This document shows positions 21,269 to 31,127 of a stretch of 64,000 nucleotides of DNA, piece by piece. Positions within the stretch are counted from its first letter, which is position 1, and each line of letters starts with the position of its first letter. Location of the stretch: the NCBI GenBank assembly GCA_021030905.1, contig JAGFMI010000005.1, positions 1,922,001 through 1,986,000 of the forward strand, given 5' to 3'. Source of the DNA: Pyrenula massariospora (Eukaryota; Ascomycota; Eurotiomycetes; Pyrenulales; Pyrenulaceae). Below the pieces are notes generated by a model. It ran no database searches. It was not told where the DNA came from and worked only from the letters and a program-made list of their open reading frames with translations. Position numbers and translations under genes: made by a program.

Positions 21269-24200
21269 TTCGTCAGATCGCAAGGTACTATACTCGAATA
21301 TGCTTTGATGAAAATTTTGAATATGAAAGATAGCTTGATTTACCCATGACTTGAATACTAGGTCGAGGTTTTCGCTTTTATATCTTCTTCCTCGCTGGAG
21401 CTCGGTAAAATTGCTTCTCACGCAGATCTTCGGAAAGCTGACTCATAACTATCAAGATGATAGACAGCTGCCGGTTCTAAAAAAACTAGAAATGTAGCCG
21501 CAGAAGTGTGCATAATCAAGCAGTGGGACTGTCCCACTGATACGCACACATGACGTCTGGCGACAAACATGGCCACTCACTAAGCGAAATGACCTAAAAT
21601 ATGGCTGGAGGCTTGGAAAAAGCAAGAGTGAATGTTTCGATCTAGAAATTGAGTACAGATAATTTCCTCTTTCGTTGCAAGTACTTCTTTGAAATTCGTC
21701 AGCGCAGGTCGTTCCAGCTAGCCACCAGCTTGGCACAAACACGGCCTAGATCCAGCCCCTCCACTTTTGACGTATCTGGTCTCGTTTCAAGAAAATTTCA
21801 AGAACCCCAACTAGGCTGATTTTCCGTAGCAAAATGCGGTGACAACAAGCCACAAATCGATCTTTGCCAGAAAAGGGCAGCCTTCGATCTCTTTTTGGTA
21901 GACCGCCAGAATGCGCATACGCTTTCACTCAAAGCATCAGCCAGCCACATGCCCACGCATCACGGTCCTGGTGAAGGACCATACTTGACAAGTCTCGAAA
22001 GAGTCCGATAGGTGATATCAAAGTTTCGAAACTTACTTGCGCCAGAGAAAGACATGCATGGTCTAGAAGCAGAGGGTGCAGGGCAAAAGAGAACTAATGC
22101 AGCGATTTTACTGACGACACATGCCAATGGCAATTGGTGACGCCGAAACTCAGGGAGCGTGGATCGATTCTTTAATTGACTAAATTTGGATGGCAGTACA
22201 AAATAACAGACGAACGAATTAAGAATGAACCGCAGAACCGGGACTACAAAAACAATATCCTAGGAATAAAGATAAGAGCAAGCTCCACCCCATCTATCTA
22301 GCAACAAAAATTGCGACTGAGAATGTTGACATGAGCACGTACTCATATCTCCATACCGAAAGACAGTAATTCCACTATAAAGCCTCTGCCAGCGGCATCT
22401 GTAGAGTCAGAACAGACAAACTCTCGGCAAGTGAGCTAGCGTTTTAGCTGCTTCCTTGAGGCTCTGATTTGGTTGGCTAGAAAAGTGCCACAGCCCTCGC
22501 CTTGAGGAAGCTAAATATGCATCTGTGCTCCACAAGCGAAAAGACTCTCTGCGGCAGTTGTTTCAAGACTCCATAAGGGAAAAAAGAAAAGAGTTCCATG
22601 GGCGGTAAGGGAAGAGTACCGAGACCCAGAAGGCGACGGAAGAGCGGCTAGCGTGTTGTTGAGAAGAAACAGATGAGCCAGCGAGACCGTCACTACGAAA
22701 TATAGTAACTGTCTCAAGCCACTAAGTCCAGGTGACTGTGGGACATTGGCAAAGGATCAGCAGGCTACGTTGCACAGTCTCTTTTTCAAGTCAATGCTAC
22801 GGCTCGCTAGTTGTGCAATGACGATCATTGTCTTTGTTCTAACTTTCTTTGCTTTTGAGGCTACGAAGGTGTTCCAATGTCCTTTTCGTGCTTAAACTTG
22901 TCTGACTAAAGGATGGCGCTTGGCTAAAGCTATGTCAGTCTCATCGCTCATACCCAAATGGCATTTCTCATGGACTTTTGGACCAGCTGATCCTGCAAGA
23001 GACTGACTAGCATTTGATCATGTTGCGTAACGGCCAAGGCGGCAGCACTTTAAAGGCACCTTCTATCACAATCAGCTCCACATTGCTCGACACCACATTC
23101 AAGATATCTTGGCGGATGCATTGCCCAAACTCTCGCCTCCCATTCTCTCTTCACTCCTCACAGCCCTTCGGGAATACATTGTCCGCTTTCTTTTGGTCCC
23201 TTTTTGGAAGCAGCTGTCGGACTTCCGGCTCTATTTGTCTTGTTGCTGCTCTGCTGAGCTGTATAGACGTCTTTTTTTTCTTAGTCCACTCAGTTTTCTC
23301 TGGAGTCGCTAAGCGTCTCCTTCGCACAGACAACTTGAGTACTTATATAGTCGTCATGAGGGTGAAATCGAAGTCTGGGCCTGTGCTCATACCTTGGGTG
23401 TCAGAAGTCGTGGATGATTCAGTATATACCGGGCGGGTGTCAGTGGCGACACTTAGATGTATTATGACTTCTGATAAGACTTCTTAATGTCTAGTAGCAG
23501 ACTTCTTAAGCCCAGGCTACCTGTGTCTATCTTGTGAAGCGAGGTGGCCCGGGCTTCAATTTCATGCTTTTTACAGTTTTCTTCCAATAGCTGGTACAAA
23601 GAGAGGTCTGAGGGCAATTTACAAGCGGGAGGATCGAGGTTTGAATTTGCCCCATTCACGCGTGGCATTTTTGAGTTATATACAAACATTAATCATGCAC
23701 TCTACACAATAATGAAGTGGCTCCAATTTATACCTCTATGTGTCATTCTATCTCCAAATATCACCGTATCTCGACCACAGACAGTGTACCAGTCCTATTG
23801 GAGCCAACTTAAGGTGTATAACAGCATTTAAGCAAGTGAAAGGTAGTCCAGTCTACCATAAATCAGAATAGTTCGTCTCGCCAGTTCAAAGGCTATCTCT
23901 GCGGCTGGTTGAGATAATGTTATATCCTTCGCCTCGTCTCTATCATCCCGAATTGATCTAAGGAAATGCCCAAAGCCTTATGATGATACACATCGCAGCC
24001 ATTCGAAGTTTGAATGTACGCAATTTTCAGTTATCAAGAGAGCCCCCCTCCTGTGACCGGAAAAACTGTCGGAGTCGGAGCGTCTTTGCGAAGTAGCTTG
24101 TGGTAGCATGCCAGCTTAGTGGATAGAGGCTGTTTTAAAATTCATGAGGGCCATGGCCAAATTGTCTTAAGCATGTACGATCCAGAGTAAGTTTCTTCAT

Positions 24201-24485
24201 CAAGTCAATGATGGCACTCCCCATTTTTAATCTAGGTGGAGAATTGGGTTACTATATTTCATCCTCTTCGCGGCCTCGCCAAAGATTAACGTAGTGCGCG
24301 GCACTTTAGCGAATGGAACAGGTTCAACGAAGAAGAATGAGATGTTTGGGCCTAGATCCAATATCTCTAATCTATAAAAGAATGAGTGGCGAGGTTCTAT
24401 CAAGCGAAGTTGGGCAGCGAATGAGCGCGAGGAAGGCACATTACTGTTCATCTTCCCATAGCGATCGCGCATCTCTGTGGCCCTC
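21269..24485. other. 3.2-kb gene-free region
   Basis: No complete gene is supported. A plus-strand frame at about 23027-23312 reads as roughly 95 open codons with an amphipathic, leucine-rich character but no ATG and no recognised family. The rest consists of short open frames on both strands. No repeats or transposon ends were recognised. Confidence 0.4.
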
Positions 24486-25325
24486 CTAAGCAGCAGGAGC
24501 ACCCTCTGGGACCTGCCATCCCTGAATTTCAAATTTATCGTCCTTATAATCCCTATCCCTCACCGGCGCACTTCCAATCTGCGCCAAAAACATTCCCAAC
24601 GACCCTTCACCACCCCAATACTCCTCGATAAACTCCCTCATCATATCCAGCCCGTTGATGAGCGCACCACTTGTCCAGAGTTTGCCGTCACGACACCAAC
24701 GCCGCTCCTCCCACTTGATGTCTGGAGTAGCCTGGCGCACCACCGGGATCATGAAACGAGGGCCAGTCACGGTTTTGCCCGAGAGGATGCCAGCTTTGAG
24801 GGCGAACTCGACACCACCGCAGACAGAGAGGAAAGCAGAGCAGGACTGGTAGGTTGAGCGGATGAAGGATAGTTCCGCAGGAGTTGGGTTGTAGCCGATG
24901 GGGCCAGCGCCGATAAGGGCGATGTCCAGAGGGGGACATGTTTCGAAGGTATCCTGTAATCAAGAACGTTTAGCAGGATAGGATTAGTGTTTTGGGGAAA
25001 GTAAGGGCGGACAGTGACAGTCACAGAGAGACCAGATGTGAGCCCTCTGGGACGCGAGACCGTCTCAGCAACCCAGTGAAAGTTCATGTCGATTGTTTGG
25101 TCTTTAAGCTTCTGGTCGATTGGGAAATTCTGGACAAATTCCTTGTCCAGCCCATGGAGCATATCTATTGGTGCGACATCGAGGAGTTCAGTTGCGCTGA
25201 TTGAGAAAGGTATTCTGGTTAGCAATTCAAGATACATGAAAAGGTACTAAAACCCACTCGCTGACTAGTATGACGCCGACATGGAGCGGTCGATGGGGAT
25301 GTGAGAGGTTGACGGGTTGCGACAT
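24486..25325 (-). CDS. DJ-1/PfpI superfamily protein
   Basis: Class I glutamine-amidotransferase-like fold, 239 residues. Exons are 25325-25258, 25196-25013 and 24953-24486; donors are GTGGGT and a weak GTCCGC, acceptors TCAG and ACAG, and frame is kept. The N-terminus shows the HVGVILVSD...LLDVAPIDML pattern of the family. The nucleophile elbow is SVCGG with Cys129, followed by ALKAGILSGKTVTG, which matches fungal DJ-1/PfpI and isonitrile-hydratase-like proteins. Family members act as deglycases, chaperones, hydratases or regulators; the activity here cannot be chosen. A second ATG lies just upstream at 25328. No signal peptide, so probably cytosolic. The second intron donor is unusual, and an alternative GTGACT donor 12 bp earlier would also keep frame but removes conserved residues. 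Confidence 0.87.
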
Positions 25326-26867
25326 CATTGCCTGAAGCTGATATCAAAGTTGCTACCCAGAGTATCTCAGTTGCTTTGCGTGGAGATTCTTATCAATGAG
25401 CCTGAGGCATCTGTGGCAGACATTGCATTTTTATATCCATTAGAAAGTCCTTCCAGCTAGCGAGATAATTTACTCCCTGAAACCAGTGAGCAAATTTGTA
25501 AGCTTATACGTGTGGACCGGCATTAGTTCTCGTGAAGGAAGCAAACTTGCTCACAACAACTCTCCAATCTTTGGACCGACAACGCCATGACCCTGGTGGC
25601 TGCTCCGACATCGATGGCCTTTGCCTCGATCAAGCCGCTCTGCATTGTTCCAGCTCCAGTACAGGAATAGCCATTCTCAAACTCTGACGCGTCCCTCTTG
25701 CTTTAAGATCAATGGCGTTGGAAGGATTTCAGGCAGAAGTCAAAAGCACTTGGCAATCTAAGGCAGAGAGATTCTTTTCTTGGCACTTGCTTTTTAGTCT
25801 TTCCTGGGTGGAAATTGATCATGACTTGTTCATTTATTTTGGGAGCGAAACGAAACAATATCACAATAAACTCAATTTTTGACGGCTCTAACTTGTGATT
25901 CTGTTCATCTTTGAAGTATGGCAGCTTCCTTCAAGCGGCGGCATTAGACCGTTATCCTGCTATTAGCCTACCTCGATCGAAGAGCCTGGTTAGAGCTAAT
26001 ATTTGACATCTTCAGTCGCCAAGGTCCTGAAATGGAGCAAGTTGCGATGAATATCTTAATATCGCTACAATGTACTTCCATTTCTAAGGACTATATTTTC
26101 AATGTCCCCGAACACCAAGCCATCCTCGGAATTTAGTTTTACCGATCTTCAGCAAGTTTCAACTTTATATGGTGGACTTCGGGAGTTTTTCCGGGATAAA
26201 ATGGTAATTGATACGGGAATCGAAGGTCTAGGGTCCACGAAGAATACCCTACCGATCTTAATAGTCCGATTTTCTCAAATTTTATATCTCATTGCACCGA
26301 AGAAAGCGCCAAGACTTGCGTCTTGGCGGTATGAGCGGAATTTTCCTCCAGCTTCTTTACAGCAAGAGGCGACCCAATGCTGTACAACATCTTTCAAGAC
26401 CGAAATCCCCTCTGACCGCGACGTTACATTATGAAAATGTATCTCACGGCCCATCATCTTGATAAATTAAGCTGTGACCATGGCTTCGACCTGCTACTGT
26501 CAAGACAGTAGCCTTGTATCCCGCTACCGACTGCCGCGAGCTAAAATAACATCCCCAGGAGAACGGCCGGGCTCCAAATTCCCCGCATGAACAGGGGGAG
26601 CCTGCGAGGATCTGTATTGCCGGGGTTAGATTGGATCAGATTAGCATCATCGTCCAACATGCCCATCCGCGCGCTCGGTGCTACCGGCATGGGGAACCGG
26701 AGTCGACGACGCGTGCGCTGGCGCATAGCATGTCTAGACTTTCGAGCATATTCGAACTTGATCTCAAGGCTAGTTACAAGGCTCGCTCGATGAGCTTGAC
26801 ATATCGTCAACATTTGATTCACATTGCTCGTGGCACAATACTTATTTGAGCTCTGTCAACGGGAAAA
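25326..26867. other. intergenic between divergent DJ-1-like and MFS genes
   Basis: Shared upstream region of two divergently transcribed genes. One ATG-initiated frame of 110 codons (plus 26102-26434) and minus-strand frames around 26275-26822 have no recognised motif and are not called. Nothing else was seen. Confidence 0.4.
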
Positions 26868-28580
26868 ATGAGCGGCGATCTGGAATCAAAAGGCTTCTCT
26901 GAGCACCAAGACGAAACAGTCAGGTCAGAAACCAGTCCTGCGCCGAAGCTTGATCCTCATGGTTACCCTCTTCGGCCACAGCCAACAGATGACCCAAAAG
27001 GTGAATCCAAGGCCAATATGTCTACGATCGAATTGACCTAATCATCAACAGATCCTCTCAACTGGAATGCCTGGCTCAAAGCTTGGGTTCTCTTCCAAGT
27101 CGCTTTCCTCGCATTCCTTGGTCCCTTCACTCAAGCCGTGATTGTAAGCCCCATTTGGTAACCCCCCTATTGGGCATGGATATCACTAATCTTCTATAGA
27201 ATTCAGCATTTGTTCCCTTAGCAAAGGCTTTCCATATCAGCGTCGTCGAAGCGTCCTACAACACGACAATATCTATCGTTTTCGCAGGTGCTGCGCCTCT
27301 GATATGGTCCCCGATTTCTAACGTCTACGGCCGTCGACCTATCTTCATCCTTGTCACTGCCATCGGTATCGCTGCCCACGCTGCAACCGGCGCAGCCTCA
27401 ACTTGGACCGGCATCATGGTCGCAAGAGCCTTCGTCGGCATCGGCACCAGCGCAGGAATGGGCATTGGCGCCGCAGTCGTCGCAGACATGTATTTCATGC
27501 ACGAGCGCGGTCGGTACATGGGCATCTTCGTCGTCTTTGTCTCCAACGGAGCACATCTCGCGGCCGTGGTGGGTGGTTTCGCTGCCAAATACGCTGGCTT
27601 CAGATACTGCTACTGGATCCCTGCAATGGTGCTCGGCGCTACGTGGCTGGTCATGCTTTTCTGTCTCCCCGAGACGTTGTACCATCGCGACCCAAAGACT
27701 GGGCAGTCACTTCAGCAGCCTAATCAACCGTGGATCAAGTTGTTGACATTCAATGGAGCGATTGTCAAACGCAGGCTCAGAGCTTGGGATTTCACGCACG
27801 TTTTCGTCATGCTGAAATACCCTCCAGTGTTCCTATGCGGACTCTACTACAGCATCTCATTTGGCGTGGGCAGCGTTCTCTACGCCGTTACCGGCGCAGC
27901 GGCATTCGGGTCGATCTACCATTTTGATACCGCGCAGATCGGCATGGCGATTGGCCTGTCAACCTTTGCTGGGACCTTAATTGGCGAAGTATTAGCCGGG
28001 CCCGTGAGCGACCGAATACTATACCTATACCGCAGATCGCATGGCGGTGTAGCTAAGCCCGAAGCAAGATTACAGGGCACATGGCCAGGCGCGTTCCTGA
28101 TCGTCGCAGGTGTGATTATTGAAGGCGTGACGCTGCAGTACAAGACTCATTGGTCGGGACCGGTAATGGGGATCTCGATTGGAGCATTTGGACTGCAAAT
28201 TGTGTCTACGAATATCTATGCGTATCTTACCGACGTAAGTCCCGTGACCAAGGCGCAACTGGGAGAAAAGTTTGCTGACAGGATGATAGTGCTATAAGCC
28301 TCAATCCTCGGAGATCTCGACGCTACTCAACTTTGGAAGACAGACGTTCTCGTTCACACTGGGCTTCTACATGGTGCGCAGCCCCAGCCCGACTGCGCCC
28401 CATCCCACAAATGCTAACGGCTTGCAGATCCCCTTCGCAGAGGAGACAACCTACGGTGTAGCCTGGGCAGTGATGGGACTGATAGACGGAGCGCTTTTCT
28501 TGGGGGTCATAGCTTGTATGTGGCGAGGCGAGAGCTGGCGCGAGAAGCTGGGTGCTCCGAATTTTGATAAAGACCTATAG
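26868..28580 (+). CDS. major facilitator superfamily transporter (DHA1-like)
   Basis: Predicted 498 residues. Exons are 26868-27000, 27052-27143, 27200-28234, 28290-28373 and 28428-28580, all in frame. After a hydrophilic N-terminus comes the DPLNWNAW motif, typical of the fungal drug:H+ antiporter branch, before helix 1. The loop 2-3 motif is seen as NVYGRRPIF. Helix 4-5 contains GMGIGAAVVADMYF. About twelve hydrophobic helices are visible. A central cytoplasmic loop follows helix 6, and the C-terminus is short and polar. The substrate is unknown; polyamines, drugs or fungal metabolites are typical for the family. It is divergent from the DJ-1-like gene, so co-regulation is possible but not shown. 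Confidence 0.9.
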
Positions 28581-29162
28581 GTCTTACTTAATTCCAAATC
28601 GTTTCTGCCCTACTAAAAATCTGGTCCGTTAAAATTGCGAACAGTACGTAGCATTCTCATAACGAACTGACCGTAGAGTGACCTCCAGCAGCACGTCTTG
28701 CAATCCGGAAACGCTCATCATGATCAATATACTTACATGCCCTTTCATCTTCATTCTCGCACCAGGTCATGTGCTCTGATCTTTAGCTTGAGCTCACGGG
28801 CTGTCACCAACCGATCCGCTCTACCAGCCTTGTCAAGAGTCCTTAAGCAGGCAAAGAGTGTGTCTGATTCCAGCTATCAGTTCAAGCGAGAAAGGATTTT
28901 GTCAAATGCAACTGAGCAAGTTCATACGCTACTCATACCAAAGTACTGGTCGAGATCCTTTTCATGTATTCCCATAGGGTATCTAGTTATATAGCATTAT
29001 CTGACCAATTTTAAATAGCGCCAGCTCCGGACCCCTCAACACTTGGCTTCCTAGTTGCCTGAACCCTGATGCAAAGCGACCCAAAGCCATGAAAAGCCAA
29101 AGAACCCTCTCTGAAACCCATCCATTGGAAAGTGGAAAAGTAAACGCCGAGACAAAGAGCCT
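28581..29162. other. intergenic between convergent genes
   Basis: Holds the 3' flanks of the MFS and NASP-like genes. No open frame with recognisable content. Confidence 0.45.
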
Positions 29163-30722
29163 TTAGCTCGCCTCCTCAACCCGAGTCTTTTTCGACGACG
29201 ACTCATCCAACTCCTCAGCTCTCCTCTTCCCATTACCGTTGACAGAAGCGCCGTCGACCTCCACGCTCGTGTCTTTTTGCCCCTTACCCACTTCAGCAGA
29301 CGGTGACTTAGCCGGCTTCTTCTTGACAAGCCCACTAATATCCTTCGCCTGCACACTCGCCTCAGCCAGCCGCTTACTCTGCTCTTCCTTCGACTCTCCC
29401 AAAATCTGGCCCAGAATCCCATTCAGCGGCGTCGCTCCATGCGGGTCTCCTGTCGAAGTTGGATCGCTGATGGAGACAGGCGGTTTCTGCAGATCTCCGA
29501 GCCGCTGCTCCATGTCCTTGACCATCTCTTTCACATCATCGATCTCTGCTTTCTTTTTCTGAGTCTCTGCCTCGGACAAGGTTGGCCCCAGCGCGACGAG
29601 ATCGCTGGTTTCCTTTGAGATCCGGAGGATACAGCTGTCAATTGCTAATTCCATTTCTTGTGCAGCCTCATGTCGCATCTTCTCGTCGACGACGGCCGGG
29701 ATGTTCTCTTTGATGTTGCCGTCCTCATCTCTTTGTTGTGTCACTGATGCGAATTCTAAGGCCAATGAAAGCTTATAGTGGCATTCGGCGAGAATATTGC
29801 TTTCCTGAGGGTACAATCCTATCTTTAGTTCTAATGATGCCTTAAGGTCAGACACTGCGTTTGGCCACCTTTCGCCTTCGAATGATATTTCAGCCTGGAA
29901 ATCATGTACGTCCGCCAGTTGACGTTTGACTAGCGGTATACCGGATACTGCGGACTGCAGTTCTTTTTGTTTGCCTTTTTCGTGATTGTCATAGACTTCT
30001 TGCTCCAGCTTGTTCAATTTTTGGTTGAATAGTACTCGGGCTAGGTCTAACACCTCGAAAGCATTAGCGAAATCATCCTCTTCCTCTTCTGCCTCCCCTC
30101 CCTCTGCTTGTTCTTCCTCATCTGACTCGTCCCAATTTTCGTCGCCTGTAAATTGGAAGAGCGGCTTTTCACCTGAATCCTCGTTCGATTTTGGTGGCGC
30201 CACCACTGCCTTGTCTTTTGATGCAGTTTCTTTTTCTTCCGCTAATGCTGCCACAACTTCTTCTGCAGTCCTGTCGGGCCCTGTCTCAGTCCTAACTAGC
30301 TGTGCGCCTGTAGACTCCTTGCTTGTTGTAGCTTCGCCATTTGTCGCGACCGGAGGACCGCCAACCTTCTCACCAGCAGCTTTGGTCCCGAGAACGTCAC
30401 TTTTGCTGACTGCAACGTGGAAAAGGGCTTTGCCGTACGAAAACAATAGATCCGCATTCTCAACAGCCATTTCACCATTGATCGAAGCCTGAAGCTCTGT
30501 TGCATGGGCGTAAAGCTCTGCCGCCGCATTGTAATCTTTGACTGCGTACTTTGATGTCGCTTGCGCAATTAGGTCTTCAAGGCGCGTTTGATCATCCGAT
30601 GAGCCCGTCGTGGAGGGTTGTGCGGGCTTCTCTTCCATTTGGTCGTTCGACATTGTAGTGCCACCAGCAACTGCGTCCGCCATGATATGCGCCGGAGCCG
30701 TATTCAATAGTCCGTGTCGCAA
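29163..30722 (-). CDS. NASP/Sim3/Hif1-family histone chaperone
   Basis: Single exon, 519 residues from the first ATG, or 506 from the ATG at 30683 (MADAV), which may be the true start. TPR-type helices begin at about residue 50 (LEDLIAQATSKYAVKDYNAAAELYAHATEL is a typical first TPR). An acidic block (about residues 205-225) interrupts the TPR array, as in NASP proteins. Further TPRs of the SHNi type follow, with the pattern DVHDFQAEISFEGERWPNAVSDLKASLELK...ECHYKLSLALE. A coiled-coil and a basic C-terminal KRRAEE...KKTR nuclear localisation signal end the protein. The family binds histone H3-H4, in particular CENP-A in fission yeast Sim3, and hands it to chromatin assembly factors. It is divergent from DPB2 with shared MCB-type boxes, fitting S-phase expression. 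The acidic loop and NLS support a nuclear chaperone role. Confidence 0.9.
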   Translation of the reverse strand: MRHGLLNTAPAHIMADAVAGGTTMSNDQMEEKPAQPSTTGSSDDQTRLEDLIAQATSKYAVKDYNAAAELYAHATELQASINGEMAVENADLLFSYGKALFHVAVSKSDVLGTKAAGEKVGGPPVATNGEATTSKESTGAQLVRTETGPDRTAEEVVAALAEEKETASKDKAVVAPPKSNEDSGEKPLFQFTGDENWDESDEEEQAEGGEAEEEEDDFANAFEVLDLARVLFNQKLNKLEQEVYDNHEKGKQKELQSAVSGIPLVKRQLADVHDFQAEISFEGERWPNAVSDLKASLELKIGLYPQESNILAECHYKLSLALEFASVTQQRDEDGNIKENIPAVVDEKMRHEAAQEMELAIDSCILRISKETSDLVALGPTLSEAETQKKKAEIDDVKEMVKDMEQRLGDLQKPPVSISDPTSTGDPHGATPLNGILGQILGESKEEQSKRLAEASVQAKDISGLVKKKPAKSPSAEVGKGQKDTSVEVDGASVNGNGKRRAEELDESSSKKTRVEEAS

Positions 30723-30967
30723 GTGCCTTTCAGCAATAAGTGGCCTCTCGCATTCGAATAATCAGTGATTGGGTTAGTCCTTGAACCGATTCCTCAAGGG
30801 TTCAGGTCGCTCTAGAAGCAGCATGCGACAAGGCGCTTGGTACTCTTCTTAACAAGGTGTTTCTTCGCCCGTTGAGGTTCCGCAGCATTAGTTCCACAGC
30901 GCAGGCGCGTCATATGCCACTCGCCGCGGTCCGTCCGGCAAACCTGCCTCCTATGAAATGACGGAAG

Positions 30968-30992
30968 ACGCGTCGCTTCTGTGGAGACGCGT
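30968..30992. promoter_or_regulatory. two MCB (MluI cell-cycle box) sites in divergent promoter
   Basis: Perfect ACGCGT hexamers at 30968-30973 and 30987-30992, in the 444 bp between the NASP-like ATG (30683) and the DPB2 ATG (31128). A GCGCGT variant lies nearby at about 30905. ACGCGT is the MBF (Mbp1/Swi6-type) binding site of G1/S genes in yeasts. They lie about 136-160 bp upstream of DPB2. Confidence 0.65.
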
Positions 30993-31127
30993 AAAGTGCC
31001 GTGAGTGCCATAAAAGAATCAATTGATGGTATACGTGCTTAGATCAAAGATGAACAAGCAAAACATGTCTTGAAGAATCCTGTAGTCTCGATTTACATTT
31101 CAAACCCAGACCTTTCGTTGTCCAAGT

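Noticed and set aside
26102-26434. 110-codon ATG-initiated frame as a gene
   Set aside because: No motif or signal peptide, and it lies in the divergent promoter region of two real genes; evidence is too weak.
4399-28580. A secondary-metabolite gene cluster (P450, tyrosinase, MFS)
   Set aside because: No backbone synthase or cyclase, and the three genes are 9-20 kb apart with unrelated genes between.
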